Shown here: positions 31,572 to 42,534 of the stretch, piece after piece
How positions within the stretch are numbered: position 1 is the stretch's first letter
How the letters are laid out: each line of letters starts with the position of its first letter
Source of the DNA: Acidimicrobiaceae bacterium
GTDB taxonomy: Bacteria > Actinomycetota > Acidimicrobiia > Acidimicrobiales > RAAP-2
Reading direction: 5' to 3'
Assembly: GCA_003164095.1 (NCBI GenBank)
Contig: PLRX01000101.1
Span: forward strand, 1 to 42,992
Length of the DNA: 42,992 nt
Made by a program: the position numbers and the translations under genes
Notes under the pieces: model-generated
Told to the model about the DNA's origin: nothing
Database searches by the model: none
What the model saw: only the letters and a program-made list of their open reading frames with translations

Positions 31572-32818
31572 TGCGGGCGGTGGTCATCGGCACCGGGCCG
31601 GCCGGCATCACCGCGGCCGAGACCCTGCGCCGGCTCGACCCGACCGGCTCGGTGGTGGCCCTGTCGGCCGAGGACAGCCCGCCGTACTCGCCGCCGGCCA
31701 TGGCCGACCACTTCCTGACCGGGCGCGACGAGCCGCTCTACTGGAAGGGCCGCGACGTGGCCGGGCGCCTGGGCATCGAGGAGCGGCGGGGTGCCCGCGT
31801 GGCGGGCATCGACACCGACTCGCGGGAGGTGGTGCTGGCCGACGGCGGCCGCATCCCCTACGAGGGCCTGGTGGTGGCGTCGGGGAGCCGTCTGTACGCC
31901 CCGCTGACCGGGGCCGACCTGCCGGGTCTCCTCGACTTCAAGTCGCTGCGGTCGGCCACCGAGATCGTCGAACGGGTGCGGCGGGGCGAGGTGACCACGG
32001 CACTCATCGTCGGCAACGGCTTCATCGGGGTCGAGCTGTCGCTCCTCCTCGCCGACCTGGGCGTGGACGTGTCCATCATCGGGCGGCGGAACTGGGTGAT
32101 GCCCCGTGTGCTCGACCCGATGGCGTCCGACCTGGCCGAGTCGGCCCTGGTGGCCCGCGGCGTGACGCTCCGGCTGGGCATGGAGGCCACGGCGATCGTG
32201 GGGGATCCCTCGGCCGACGGGGTGCAGCTGGCCGACGGCACGGTCATGCGGGCCGACCTGGTCGTGGCGGCCACCGGGGTGAAGCCGCACACCGAGTTCC
32301 TCGAGGGCTCGGGGCTGGCCACGGACTGGGGGGTGCACGTGGACGAGGGCCTGGCCACGTCGGTACCCGGGGTGACCGCCGCCGGCGACGTGGCCGAGGC
32401 GATCGACCGGTTCACCGGGGAGCGGTACGTGCACGCCATCTTCCCCAATGCGGTGGCCCAGGCCCCGATCGCCGCCGCCAACCTGCTGGGGGCCGGACTG
32501 CGCTACGACGGCGCCGAGGCGATGAACAGCCTCAAGCACCTCGGCATCCCCATCGTGTCCATCGGCACCATCGATACCCCCGACGAGGTGCTGCGCTGGC
32601 AGGACGGGGCCCACCTGCGTGCCCTGTACCTCCGCGACGACCGGATCATCGGCGCGCAGCTGGTCGGTGACATCGGGGCGGCCGGCATCTACCACTCGCT
32701 GATCCTGCGCCGTCAACCGGTGGGGCAGTTCGGTGCGCGCCTGGTCGAGCCCGGCTTCGGGATGGCCGACCTCGCCTTCGACGCCGTCGGCTATGCCGGG
32801 CACCTGGCACCGGCCTGA
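31571..32818 (+). CDS. FAD/NAD(P)-dependent oxidoreductase of the CODH operon
   Basis: 415 residues, pyridine nucleotide-disulphide oxidoreductase-like fold. FAD loop VVIGTGPAGITAAETLRRL at the N-terminus, NAD(P) loop ALIVGNGFIGVELSLLLADLG (residues ~138-158) and VPGVTAAGDVAEA of the second FAD motif. There is no redox-active CxxxxC. This is the NADH:acceptor/rubredoxin reductase-like enzyme often found beside cooS-cooF, likely taking electrons from the ferredoxin to NAD(P)+ so that CO oxidation yields NAD(P)H. Start ATG overlaps the cooC stop by one base (TGATG). Confidence 0.85.
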   Translation: MRAVVIGTGPAGITAAETLRRLDPTGSVVALSAEDSPPYSPPAMADHFLTGRDEPLYWKGRDVAGRLGIEERRGARVAGIDTDSREVVLADGGRIPYEGLVVASGSRLYAPLTGADLPGLLDFKSLRSATEIVERVRRGEVTTALIVGNGFIGVELSLLLADLGVDVSIIGRRNWVMPRVLDPMASDLAESALVARGVTLRLGMEATAIVGDPSADGVQLADGTVMRADLVVAATGVKPHTEFLEGSGLATDWGVHVDEGLATSVPGVTAAGDVAEAIDRFTGERYVHAIFPNAVAQAPIAAANLLGAGLRYDGAEAMNSLKHLGIPIVSIGTIDTPDEVLRWQDGAHLRALYLRDDRIIGAQLVGDIGAAGIYHSLILRRQPVGQFGARLVEPGFGMADLAFDAVGYAGHLAPA

Positions 32819-32877
32819 GCACGGGTGGCCGTGGCCGACTCCGGAGTTGATCGGGTGATGTCCGGGCAGGGGTCCCC

Positions 32878-35235
32878 GTGACGGTCGTGGCCGAGTGCAC
32901 CACCCGGCGGCAGGTGCACGTCCGGGGGGTCGTCCAGGGGGTCGGCTTCCGGCCGTTCGTGTTCCGGATCGCCACGGAGCTCGGGCTGGGCGGGTTCGTG
33001 GGCAACGACGCCACCGGTGTGTTCCTCGAGGTCCGGGGTGTGGCCACCGACGTCGACCGGTTCGTGGAGCGGTTGGTGTCCGAGGCCCCGGCCCTGGCGG
33101 TCATCGAGCACGTCGACGTGTCGGAGGCTGAGGCAGTCGACCCGGTCCAGGGACTCGACCCGGACGGGGGTGACACCGGCTCCGTCGGCCGGTTCACCAT
33201 CGTCGGGTCCCGGCCCGGTTCGGGTCCGTCCACCCTCATCCCACCCGACGTGGCCACGTGCGAGGACTGCCTGGCCGAGATCCTCGACCCGGACGACCGT
33301 CGCCACCGGTACCCGTTCGCCAACTGCACCGACTGCGGGCCCCGCTTCACCATCATCCGCGCCCTCCCCTACGACCGCCCCTCGACCTCGATGGCCGGGT
33401 TCCCGATGTGTGCCGGGTGCGCCGCCGAGTACGCCGACCCCACCGACCGCCGATTTCACGCGCAGCCGATCGCCTGCCCGGCGTGCGGGCCCCGGATCAC
33501 CCTGCACCGCGGGGACGAGGTGGTGGACGGGACCGATGCCGTGCTCGTCGGCATCCAGACGGCGCTCGCCGCCGGCGAGGTCGTGGCCGTCAAGGGCATC
33601 GGTGGCTACCACCTGGCGTGTGACGGCCTGGACGACGCCGCCGTGGCGGTGCTCCGCCGGCGCAAGGGCCGGGGCGAGAAGCCGTTTGCCGTCATGGTCC
33701 CGGACCTGGCGGCGGCGAGGAGCATCGCCGAGGTGGATGATGCCGAGGCGGAGGCGCTGTGTTCGCCCGCCCGGCCCATCGTGCTGTGCCGCCGCCGGCT
33801 TGGCGCCCCGGTGTCCGACGGGGTGGCGCCGGAGAACCCACTGGTCGGCGTCATGCTCCCCTACAGCCCCCTGCACCACCTGCTCTTCCTGCCCGTCCCC
33901 GGCTCGACCGTGGCCCCGCCCCGGGCCGTCGTCCTCACGTCGGGCAACGTGGCCGACGAGCGCATCTGCTTCGACGATGCCGACGCCCGGGAACGGCTGG
34001 CCGGCATGGCGGACGCCGTCTGCGCCCACGACCGGCCGATCGTGTCGCCGTGCGACGACTCGGTGGTCCGCGTGGCGGACGGGCACGTCGTCCCCGTCCG
34101 CCGGTCCCGCGGATTCGCCCCGCTGCCGATCCGGCTGCCGGTGACGGTGGTCCCGACCGTGGCGCTCGGCGGCGAGCTCAAGGCGGCGATCTGCGTGGCC
34201 TCGGGGAACCACGCGTGGATGAGCCAGCACATCGGTGACCTCGGGGACATGGCCACGGAGCAGGCGCTCGAGGGGATCCGCTCCGCGTTCTGCCGGATCT
34301 ACGGCATCGAGCCGCAGATCCACGCCGTCGACCGCCACCCCGCCTACCGCACCCACCGCCTGTCACTCGAGCGGGGCTGGCCGGGCCGGACCGAGGTCCA
34401 GCACCACCATGCCCACATCGCCTCGGTCATGGTGGAGCACGGACTGGACGGCACCGCACCCGTGATCGGGATGGCGTTCGACGGAACCGGATTCGGGACC
34501 GGCCCCGACGGTGAGGCGCAGATCTGGGGTGGCGAGGTCCTGGTGGCGGACTACGCCGGCTTCGAACGGGTCGGTCACCTGGCCCCACTGCCGCTGCCCG
34601 GCGGGGACGCCGCCGTGCGCAATCCGTGCCGGATCGCCCTGGCCTACCTGGGCGCACTCGGCATCGCCACGGACGGAGGCTCGGCCCCCGAGCTGGCCTG
34701 CGACGCCACCGAGCGCGCCGTCGTCGCCCGCATGGTCGCACAGGGGACCAGGTGTGTGCCGACGACCAGCATGGGCCGGCTGTTCGATGCCGTGGCCTCA
34801 CTCGTCGGGATCCGGCACCGCGTCAGCTACGAGGCCCAGGCGGCCATGGAGCTGGAGGCGGCGGCGGAATCGGGGCGCCCGGTGCTGCCCATCGCCTTCG
34901 GTCTGTCCGACGACGGCGTCCTGGATCCTCGCCCGGTCCTGGTGGCACTGGCGGAGGGCAAGGCCGGCGGTGTCCCCGTCCCCGACCTGGCACGGTCGTT
35001 CCACCACGCAGTGGCCGGCGCCGTGCTCGCGTCGGCCCACCGGGCCGCTGCCACCGCCGGCCACCTGCCGGTGGCCCTCAGCGGGGGGGTCTTCCAGAAC
35101 GCGCTGCTCACGGGCCTGGTCCGCCGATCGCTCGAGGCGGACGGCTTCACCGTGCTCGCCCATCGATCGGTGCCGCCCAACGACGGTGGACTGGCCCTGG
35201 GCCAGGCCGTCATCGCCGGCTACCGCAGGAGCTGA
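32878..35235 (+). CDS. hypF: Carbamoyltransferase HypF
   Basis: 785 residues; makes the thiocarbamate on HypE that becomes the cyanide ligands of the NiFe centre. Order of domains: acylphosphatase ([14 protein letters not shown], residues ~10-95), two zinc fingers ([30 protein letters not shown], ~125-205), YrdC-like domain (~215-400) and the Kae1-like carbamoyltransferase domain ([20 protein letters not shown], later [15 protein letters not shown] and [10 protein letters not shown]). All hallmark residues are present. GTG start with GGGCAGGGG upstream, 59 bp after the oxidoreductase. Probably read from the coo promoter, as no separate box is seen. Confidence 0.94.
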   Translation: MTVVAECTTRRQVHVRGVVQGVGFRPFVFRIATELGLGGFVGNDATGVFLEVRGVATDVDRFVERLVSEAPALAVIEHVDVSEAEAVDPVQGLDPDGGDTGSVGRFTIVGSRPGSGPSTLIPPDVATCEDCLAEILDPDDRRHRYPFANCTDCGPRFTIIRALPYDRPSTSMAGFPMCAGCAAEYADPTDRRFHAQPIACPACGPRITLHRGDEVVDGTDAVLVGIQTALAAGEVVAVKGIGGYHLACDGLDDAAVAVLRRRKGRGEKPFAVMVPDLAAARSIAEVDDAEAEALCSPARPIVLCRRRLGAPVSDGVAPENPLVGVMLPYSPLHHLLFLPVPGSTVAPPRAVVLTSGNVADERICFDDADARERLAGMADAVCAHDRPIVSPCDDSVVRVADGHVVPVRRSRGFAPLPIRLPVTVVPTVALGGELKAAICVASGNHAWMSQHIGDLGDMATEQALEGIRSAFCRIYGIEPQIHAVDRHPAYRTHRLSLERGWPGRTEVQHHHAHIASVMVEHGLDGTAPVIGMAFDGTGFGTGPDGEAQIWGGEVLVADYAGFERVGHLAPLPLPGGDAAVRNPCRIALAYLGALGIATDGGSAPELACDATERAVVARMVAQGTRCVPTTSMGRLFDAVASLVGIRHRVSYEAQAAMELEAAAESGRPVLPIAFGLSDDGVLDPRPVLVALAEGKAGGVPVPDLARSFHHAVAGAVLASAHRAAATAGHLPVALSGGVFQNALLTGLVRRSLEADGFTVLAHRSVPPNDGGLALGQAVIAGYRRS

Positions 35236-35237
35236 CC

Positions 35238-35494
35238 ATGTGTCTCGGGATTCCCGGCAAGGTGAACGAGGTCTACGAGTCCCGCGGGACCCGGATGGCC
35301 GTGGCCGATTTCGGCGGGGTGACCAAGACGGTGTGCCTCGCGTATGTGCCCGACGTCGGCGTGGGCGACTACACGATCGTGCATGCCGGGTTCGCCATCA
35401 CCCGCCTCGACGAGGAGTCGGCGCTCGAGACACTCCGGATGTTCGCGGAACTCGGCATGATCGAGGGCGAGCTCGCGATGGAGGACCCGATCCC

Positions 35495-35498
<4 letters not shown>
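35238..35498 (+). CDS. hypC: Hydrogenase assembly chaperone HypC
   Basis: 86 residues, starts MCLGIPGKV, whose second-position Cys binds the iron intermediate with HypD and escorts it to the large subunit. [30 protein letters not shown] is the OB-fold core. Follows hypF by 2 bp and overlaps hypD by 4 bp (GTGA). Confidence 0.93.
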
Positions 35499-36599
<1,101 letters not shown>

Positions 36600-36607
<8 letters not shown>

Positions 36608-37712
36608 GCAGACGGAGGTTCCGACGACGGATCGGCAGACGGAGGTTCCGGCGACCGCCGACGATGTCGAGTCGTGGAGCTGCCCGGTGCCGGTCCACCC
36701 CGGTGGCCAGGTGGTCATGGGCCACGGCGGCGGGGGCCTCCTGTCCGCCGAACTGGTGGAGCAGCTGTTCCTCCCGGCCTTCGGGAACGCGGCCGCGACG
36801 GCGACGCCGACCGACTCGGCCGTCATGGCGCTTCCCGGGGGCACGCGACTGGCCTTCACCACGGACTCGTACGTGGTGCAGCCGTTGTTCTTCCCCGGTG
36901 GCGACATCGGGGAGCTGGCCGTGTTCGGGACCGTCAACGACCTGGCCATGAGCGGAGCCACACCGCTGGCGCTGTCGAGCGCGTTCGTGCTGGAGGAGGG
37001 GCTGGAACTCGACGTGCTGGGCGCGGTGGCCGCATCGATGGGCAGGGCGGCGCTGCGTGCGGGGGTCGGTCTGGTGACGGGGGACACCAAGGTGGTCGAG
37101 CACGGCCACGGCGACGGCCTGTACGTCACCACCGCCGGAGTCGGCATCGTGCCCGCGGGCGTGGACATCCGGCCCGACCGGGCCGTGCCGGGTGACGTCG
37201 TGATCGTGAGCGGCCCGATCGGGATGCACGGCATCGCCGTGCTCAGTGTGCGCGAAGGGCTGGAGTTCGGTACGGAGATCCTGTCCGACACCGCGCCGTT
37301 GGCCGGCCTGGTGGCGGCGATGCTCGGGGTCGACCGGGACCTACACGTGCTGCGGGACCTGACCCGGGGCGGGCTGGCCACGAGCCTCTGCGAGTTGGCC
37401 GCCACGGCGGGGGTGGGCATCGTGTTCGAGGAGCAGCGGGTCCCGGTGCCCGAGGCGGTCCGGGCGGGCTGCGGGTTCCTGGGACTCGATCCGCTACACG
37501 TGGCCAACGAGGGGAAGCTGGTGGCGTTCGTGTCGGCCGACCGGGCCGAGCAGGTGCTGGACGTCATGCGGGCCACCCCGGAGGGACGGGACAGCGTCGT
37601 CATCGGGCACGTGGTGGATGACCATCCGGGCGTGGTGGTGGCCCGGACCGCGCTCGGGGCCACACGGGTCGTCGACCGTCCCCTCGGCGAGCAGCTGCCC
37701 CGGATCTGCTGA
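36600..37712 (+). CDS. hypE: Carbamoyl dehydratase HypE
   Basis: 370 residues, PurM-like ATPase that dehydrates the thiocarboxamide on its C-terminal Cys to thiocyanate. It ends in LPRIC, the required terminal cysteine. [54 protein letters not shown] and [12 protein letters not shown] are the ATP-binding and catalytic segments. The GTG start at 36600 overlaps hypD. The first ~25 residues are non-conserved because of a 27-bp duplication at the 5' end. Last gene of the hyp set; hypA and hypB are absent. Confidence 0.94.
36602..36655 (+). repeat. 27-bp tandem duplication at the 5' end of hypE
   Basis: 36602-36628 and 36629-36655 are identical at 25 of 27 positions and encode DRQTEVPTT and DRQTEVPAT. 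The repeat extends the protein's N-terminus before the conserved domain and keeps the frame. Confidence 0.9.
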
Positions 37713-37853
37713 GCGGGATCTGCTGACGGGCGACGACCGGGTGGATCGGCTCCGGGTCCTGATCGCTCGTCAAGGCGGATGGGCCTCGTCGGCTGCGCCC
37801 GGACACATCCGTCGGCGCCATCACGACGGCCGACCTCACCTTGCGAAGCGTGC

Positions 37854-37874
37854 CCTCAGCTGGTCCAGCTGAGG
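37854..37874. terminator. Perfect palindrome between convergent hypE and flavodoxin genes
   Basis: CCTCAGCTGG-T-CCAGCTGAGG has arms of ten perfect pairs; a stem of nine pairs with a GTC-type loop is realistic. A second, smaller palindrome GCTGAG-G-CTCAGC lies at 37924-37936. Both are in the 346-bp gap 37713-38058, where no gene is seen. Placement suggests a two-way terminator, although no T run follows; a protein-binding site is the alternative. Confidence 0.45.
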
Positions 37875-38058
37875 TCGATCCCCGCGGCTGATGGCCTACT
37901 GGCGGCGGACCTGAACAGATGCGGCTGAGGCTCAGCAATGCAGGCACTAAGCCGAGCCCATTGTGAACCATTGCCCAACGATTCCGGTACCGTGGGCAGG
38001 TCAGAACTCACGGCTGCGACGCGCATCAACGACGAACCCTCATCCTCCTCAGCGGCAC

Positions 38059-38610
38059 TCAGGATGCAGCGCGCTGTCCCGACGATGACGGCCGGGCCGC
38101 AGCACCCTTGCTCTTGGACGCAGTTCGCACCTTGTTACCACCCGCACGATTCCTTTCGCTTTGGAGCCGCGACGCGAACGCCTTGGCCGCGGCAAGGTCC
38201 GCGTCGTTCGGCCTGTCCTTATTGAGTCCGCCGACAAGCTGGAACGGCCCCAGGTTGTCGAACCCCGGGCAGGAGTACGTGCCGACAACGTGGTAGCCCT
38301 TCGAACGGAGCAGGCGACTCAGCACCACCACTGCAGGCCGCCACAGGAGATCGGGACCCCCGCTCGTGGCGAACAGGAAGACCGGCAGGCTCTGCACCTT
38401 CGGCAAGGACCGGGCGAACCGCCACAGCCGGGCATGGAACATCATTCCGTAGATGCCCGAACCCAGCCCTAGGAGGTCATAGCTGACCACATCATTGGGA
38501 GCCACGTCTTCGGGCTCCACGACTTCCGCGTCGAGGGCTTCACCGATGGCCTCGGCCACCTGTCTCGTATTGCCCTCGGAAATGGAAACACACACGACCA
38601 GCGCAGTCAT
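38059..38610 (-). CDS. Flavodoxin-family protein
   Basis: 183 residues. The FMN phosphate loop is [19 protein letters not shown] at the N-terminus, followed by [22 protein letters not shown] and [16 protein letters not shown], where the aromatic flavin-stacking segment would lie. The C-terminal ~30 residues form a Lys/Arg/Ser-rich tail ([21 protein letters not shown]) not seen in ordinary flavodoxins. It may act as an alternative electron carrier to ferredoxin. ATG 38610 has GAGGAGG just upstream. Its own DosR-type box lies 58 bp upstream. Confidence 0.82.
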   Translation of the reverse strand: MTALVVCVSISEGNTRQVAEAIGEALDAEVVEPEDVAPNDVVSYDLLGLGSGIYGMMFHARLWRFARSLPKVQSLPVFLFATSGGPDLLWRPAVVVLSRLLRSKGYHVVGTYSCPGFDNLGPFQLVGGLNKDRPNDADLAAAKAFASRLQSERNRAGGNKVRTASKSKGAAARPSSSGQRAAS

Positions 38611-38668
38611 CGCCGCCTCCTCTCGGTTGGCCAGCTTCCAGGTTCGCGCTCGTGAGCAGGATCGGACA

Positions 38669-38682
38669 GGGCCGAACGCCCC
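38669..38682 (-). promoter_or_regulatory. DosR-type box upstream of the flavodoxin gene
   Basis: GGGCCGAACGCCCC, one base different from the ppsA/2-oxoacid oxidoreductase copy. On the minus strand GAACCT (38645-38640) begins 23 bp away, predicting a start near 38633 and a 23-nt leader containing the GAGGAGG ribosome site. In the other direction, towards the ureohydrolase, no matching hexamer is found. Confidence 0.65.
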
Positions 38683-38756
38683 TGCAATTCGTCCACAGCA
38701 CCCCGGCGCCGAGGTTCGGACCCCCAACCCGATCGACTCACTCTGCCAACGTGGAG

Positions 38757-39974
38757 ATGACCCGTCTGGACATGGAGGACGCGCCGGGCTCCGCTGGTCG
38801 GAGGCGAGTCCTCCGTTCCCTGCTTTGCAGGCTGAGGATCAGAAGGTCCTGCCCGCCGTGGCTGTGTCCGACCCCGGCCGCCCGAGCTGAGGGCGTCGGC
38901 TCGGACTTGCCACCTCGGCTGCATGACGGGCACACTCGGCGTCTGGCCCTCGACCCCTCGGTAGACGCCCACCACGATGCAGCCGACCGTCGGCAGGGAC
39001 GGACGACGCCGGCCGGGCACGATCCGGTCGGGCCGGTCGACGCGACCGAGGTGCCACGGTTCGCCGGGATCACCACGTTCGCCCGTCTCCCGATGCGGGA
39101 GCAGGTCGATGCGTGGGACATCGGCGTGGTCGGCATCCCGTTCGACGCCGGGACGAGCTACCGGCCCGGCGCCCGCTTCGGCCCCGCGGCCGTCCGTCAG
39201 GGCTCGAGGCTCCTGCGCCCCTACCATCCCGAACTGGACGTCTCGCCCTTTTCCGCCGTCCAGGTGGTCGACGCCGGGGACATCGCCTGCACGCCCTTCG
39301 ACATCGAGACAGCGGTGGCCCAGATCGAAGCGGCCGCCGACGCACTGCTGGACGCCGGATCGCACCTGGTGGCCATCGGCGGCGACCACACCGTGGCCCT
39401 ACCGCTCCTGCGGGCCACCGCTCGGCGGCACGGCCCGGTCGCCCTCGTCCACTTCGACGCCCACCTCGACACGTGGGACACCTACTTCGACGCCCGCTAC
39501 ACCCACGGGACCCCGTTCCGACGGGCGTGGGAGGAGGGGCTCCTGCTCCCGGACCGGGCCGCCCACGTAGGCACCCGGGGGCCGCTGTACTCGGCGGCCG
39601 ATCTCGAGGACGACGACCGGATGCGGTTCTGGCGGGTGTCGTCGGCCGACGTGGGGGAGCGAGGGGTAGCTGACGTGGTCGCCTCGCTCCGCCATCGGAT
39701 CGGCAGCGCCCCGGTCTACGTCTCGGTCGACATCGACGTCCTCGACCCCGCCCACGCCCCAGGCACCGGGACCCCCGAGGCCGGTGGGCTCACCAGTCGG
39801 GAACTGCTCGGACTGTTGCGCGGGCTCGACGGGCTCGACGTGGTCGGGGCGGACGTGGTGGAGGTCTCCCCCTCCTACGACCATGCCGAACTGACGGCCA
39901 TTGCCGCATCGCACGTCGCGTACGACCTGGTCAGCCTCCTGGCACGTCGGCTCATGGCGGACCCGGCCTCCTAG
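38757..39974 (+). CDS. Ureohydrolase (agmatinase/arginase family)
   Basis: Mn-dependent hydrolase of guanidino compounds, releasing urea. Metal ligands are evident: [24 protein letters not shown] and [22 protein letters not shown]. The family part begins at [19 protein letters not shown] and [23 protein letters not shown]. Upstream of it ~90 residues from ATG 38757 are Arg/Pro-rich and do not look like the family. No ATG or GTG lies nearer in frame, only a TTG, so the true start is unclear. Actinobacterial relatives often use guanidinobutyrate or similar substrates; the exact one cannot be told. Confidence 0.8.
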   Translation: MTRLDMEDAPGSAGRRRVLRSLLCRLRIRRSCPPWLCPTPAARAEGVGSDLPPRLHDGHTRRLALDPSVDAHHDAADRRQGRTTPAGHDPVGPVDATEVPRFAGITTFARLPMREQVDAWDIGVVGIPFDAGTSYRPGARFGPAAVRQGSRLLRPYHPELDVSPFSAVQVVDAGDIACTPFDIETAVAQIEAAADALLDAGSHLVAIGGDHTVALPLLRATARRHGPVALVHFDAHLDTWDTYFDARYTHGTPFRRAWEEGLLLPDRAAHVGTRGPLYSAADLEDDDRMRFWRVSSADVGERGVADVVASLRHRIGSAPVYVSVDIDVLDPAHAPGTGTPEAGGLTSRELLGLLRGLDGLDVVGADVVEVSPSYDHAELTAIAASHVAYDLVSLLARRLMADPAS

Positions 39975-40045
39975 TCGTCGACCCGGTCCGGCACGGCCGG
40001 GTGGGTGCCGTCGGGGGCAGCTCGGCGCCCACCTGTTCACTGACT

Positions 40046-40056
40046 GGAAACATTCC
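40046..40056. promoter_or_regulatory. Small palindrome in the AT-richer leader of the hydrolase/transporter operon
   Basis: GGAA-ACA-TTCC lies in a locally AT-rich stretch (40030-40090) of the 218-bp gap before the isochorismatase-family gene. It is probably part of that operon's promoter region, but I cannot assign -35/-10 elements with confidence. No other feature is visible in 39975-40192 apart from the ribosome site AAGGAG. Confidence 0.25.
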
Positions 40057-40192
40057 GTTCGATCGATAGAAATACAGACAGGGTTGAATGGCATGAGCGA
40101 TCGCCCAGCTCTGCCACCCGCCGGCGCCGACTGACGGAACCGTGGGGGAAGGAGTGGTCTCGCTGGAACCACCCGGACCCCAAGGAGCATGC

Positions 40193-40840
40193 ATGGCGAA
40201 GCAGCCGATGATCGTCGGTCGACCCGCACTCATCGTGATCGACATCCAGCAGGACGGAGGGATGCCGACAGAGGTCGGCGGGATCCCCCGGATGGCGGGT
40301 TTCGAGCAGGTGGTCGCCACCACCGAGCGGCTCGTGGCCTCCGCCCGGGAGTCCGACGTCCCGGTGATCTTCTTCCAGGAGGCCCATCGGCGGAATGGCG
40401 TCGACTTCGGTCGTGAACTCGACGGCGTCGAAGGCCCGCACTGCCTCGAGGGCGAAGAGGGCACGGCGCTGTGGCCCACGCTCCTTCCCGGCCCCGACGA
40501 CTACTTCATCGCCAAGCGCCGCTATTCCTGCTTCTTCGGCACCGAGCTCCCGATCCTGCTCAAGGGTCTCGGCGTCTCGACCCTCGTGCTCACCGGTGGC
40601 CTGACGGACGTGTGTGTCCACTACACGTTCGCCGATGCGCACCAGCACGACTACTACACCCGGGTCGTCGAGGACGCGGTCCTCGGCTCGTCCGAGGAGC
40701 GCCACCGGGCGTCCCTCGACGCTATGGAGTACCTGCAAGCCGGGGCGAGGCGGTGGTCCGACGAGATCGTGTCGGGTTTCGCTGCGCTCGAGCGCACCGC
40801 ACCCGGTTCCCTGTCCGACGAGTTGATTGAGGTCGCCTGA
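40193..40840 (+). CDS. Isochorismatase-family cysteine hydrolase
   Basis: 215 residues. Catalytic triad: Asp in ALIVIDIQQDGG, Lys in YFIAKRRYSCFFGTEL and Cys in LVLTGGLTDVCVHYTFADA. Members hydrolyse amides, ureido groups or vinyl ethers. ATG 40193 is set by AAGGAG ten bases upstream. It follows a ureohydrolase and is coupled (TGATG) to a substrate-binding protein gene, so degradation of an imported nitrogen compound such as a carbamoyl or guanidino derivative is a reasonable guess. Confidence 0.85.
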   Translation: MAKQPMIVGRPALIVIDIQQDGGMPTEVGGIPRMAGFEQVVATTERLVASARESDVPVIFFQEAHRRNGVDFGRELDGVEGPHCLEGEEGTALWPTLLPGPDDYFIAKRRYSCFFGTELPILLKGLGVSTLVLTGGLTDVCVHYTFADAHQHDYYTRVVEDAVLGSSEERHRASLDAMEYLQAGARRWSDEIVSGFAALERTAPGSLSDELIEVA

Positions 40841-42489
40841 TGCCCATGCCCGGAATGATCGCCGTGCCCTATGCCCCGTCCGGTCCAGGTGCCGGCCATG
40901 ACCTGGTCCGGCGCTTCGGCCTGCCGGTGACCGTGTTGGCACTGCTCGCCCTGTTGCTGGCCGCCTGCGGCTCGAGCAGCGGGACCGCCACGTCGTCCAC
41001 CTACCCGACGAGCCACACCCTGCAGCTGAGCTTCCTGCAGGACCCGGGCCAGCCGCCCGACCCCGACGTCTACTACGCCGGTGAGGGCCTGTTGCTCACC
41101 CGCAACCTCTACGAGGGCCTCGTCAAGTACCAGTCGGGCACGGCCTCCCGGGTCATCGTCCCGTCGTTGGCCACCAGTTGGACCGTCTCCAACGGGGGCG
41201 CCACCTACACCTTCCAACTCCGCCAGGGCGTCCTGTTCCACGACGGGACCCAGTTCACCTCGGCAGCCGTGGCCCCGTCCTTCGCACGCCGCACCGCGGT
41301 CAACGGCGGACCCGCCTACATGGTGGCCGGCGTGTCCTCGGTCCAGACCCCGTCGCCGTACACGGTGGTCATCAACCTCAGCACCCCGAACACCGCGTTC
41401 CTCGACTACCTGGCTTCGTCCTACGGCCCGGTCATGGAGAGCCCCACGGCGCTGGCTGCCCACGCCGGCTCCGACAATGACCAGACCTACCTCCAGACCC
41501 ACGACGTCGGGACCGGGCCGTACACGCTGACCCAGGCCAAGGTCGGGGTGTCGTACCAGCTGCAGGCCTTCCCGGGCTACTGGGGGAAGAAGCCGTACTA
41601 CACGACGGTCGACATCCCGGTCATCGACAACCTGTCGACCCAGGAGATCCAGTTCAACAGCGGGCAGCTGGCGGGCATCCTGCACGACCTGACCACCCCG
41701 GCCGTCGCCCAGTACCGGGCCGACTCCAAGGTGAGCTTCTACTCGCTGCCGGTCATCGAGGAGGAGGGCGTCTACATCAACGAGCACGCCGGCTTCCTCC
41801 AGTCCCAGCCGGACCGCCAGGCCCTGCTGCAGGCGATCAACTCGAAGGCCATCGTGGCCGGAGTGTTCCCGGGCCGGGCCACGGTGCCAACCCAGGCGAC
41901 GCCGTTGGGGCTGCTGCCGGCGGGCTTCGGCAATCAGGGCATCAAGTACGACACCGCCCCATTGACCTCGGTCGTCACCAAACTCCCTTCGGGCGAGAAG
42001 GCGATCACCGTCGGCTACGACTCGGGTGCGCCGGACGACCAGCTGGTGGCCGAGCAGATCGCGGCCGAGCTGCAGGCGCTGGGCCTCACCACCAAGGTGG
42101 TGGGCTACCAGACGTCGGAGATCTACGGCTGGATCGGCAACGCCCAGGACGCCGCCACCCAGGCGCCCAACCTCCTCGTGTACTACGTGTGGCCCGACGC
42201 CTACAACGCCTACACCTGGAACCACATCACCTACGACTCGACCGGGGGCCTGCAGTACCTCACCTGCTCGGTGCCCGGTGTGGACGCCGTCGACACCCAG
42301 GCGGTGACGACCGGCTCCAACGGCACCTACAGCCAGGCCGTGCAGATGGCGGTCAAGGAGGGATGCTGGCTGAACGTGGCCAACCGGAACGACGCCATGG
42401 TGTTCCAGCCCTGGGTGAAGGGCGTTAACGCGGCCCACGTGGTGGCCATGCCGTGGGCCCTCCTGCTCAACCAGCTCTACCCGGGTTGA
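40840..42489 (+). CDS. ABC transporter substrate-binding lipoprotein, peptide/nickel family (SBP_bac_5)
   Basis: 549 residues. N-terminal export signal with a lipobox (LALLALLLAACGSSS), so it is tethered outside the membrane. The mature part has family 5 features: LLLTRNLYEGLVKYQ, VPSLATSWTVSNGGATYTF, LRQGVLFHDGTQFTSAAVAPS and a C-terminal half with AEQIAAELQALGLTTKVV. Family members bind oligopeptides, nickel chelates or other small solutes. A nickel role would be tempting beside two nickel enzymes, but coupling to hydrolases points to an organic solute. ATG overlaps the preceding stop. Confidence 0.88.
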   Translation: MPMPGMIAVPYAPSGPGAGHDLVRRFGLPVTVLALLALLLAACGSSSGTATSSTYPTSHTLQLSFLQDPGQPPDPDVYYAGEGLLLTRNLYEGLVKYQSGTASRVIVPSLATSWTVSNGGATYTFQLRQGVLFHDGTQFTSAAVAPSFARRTAVNGGPAYMVAGVSSVQTPSPYTVVINLSTPNTAFLDYLASSYGPVMESPTALAAHAGSDNDQTYLQTHDVGTGPYTLTQAKVGVSYQLQAFPGYWGKKPYYTTVDIPVIDNLSTQEIQFNSGQLAGILHDLTTPAVAQYRADSKVSFYSLPVIEEEGVYINEHAGFLQSQPDRQALLQAINSKAIVAGVFPGRATVPTQATPLGLLPAGFGNQGIKYDTAPLTSVVTKLPSGEKAITVGYDSGAPDDQLVAEQIAAELQALGLTTKVVGYQTSEIYGWIGNAQDAATQAPNLLVYYVWPDAYNAYTWNHITYDSTGGLQYLTCSVPGVDAVDTQAVTTGSNGTYSQAVQMAVKEGCWLNVANRNDAMVFQPWVKGVNAAHVVAMPWALLLNQLYPG

Positions 42490-42534
42490 GCTGCACCCGA
42501 TGACCACTCCCACCGTGTCCAGCAGGCGACCCGG

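Noticed and set aside
37600-37971. Minus-strand 123-codon frame in the hypE/flavodoxin gap
   Set aside because: Overlaps the hypE 3' end and has no protein-like segment or ribosome site.
38716-38731. Extra box near GAGGTTCGGACCCC before the ureohydrolase
   Set aside because: The core has one base too many and the half-sites do not align with the other five copies.
40840-42489. Dedicated nickel importer for the CODH and hydrogenase
   Set aside because: The family includes nickel-binding proteins, but coupling to an amidohydrolase-type gene and lack of a nickel-specific motif make an organic solute more likely.
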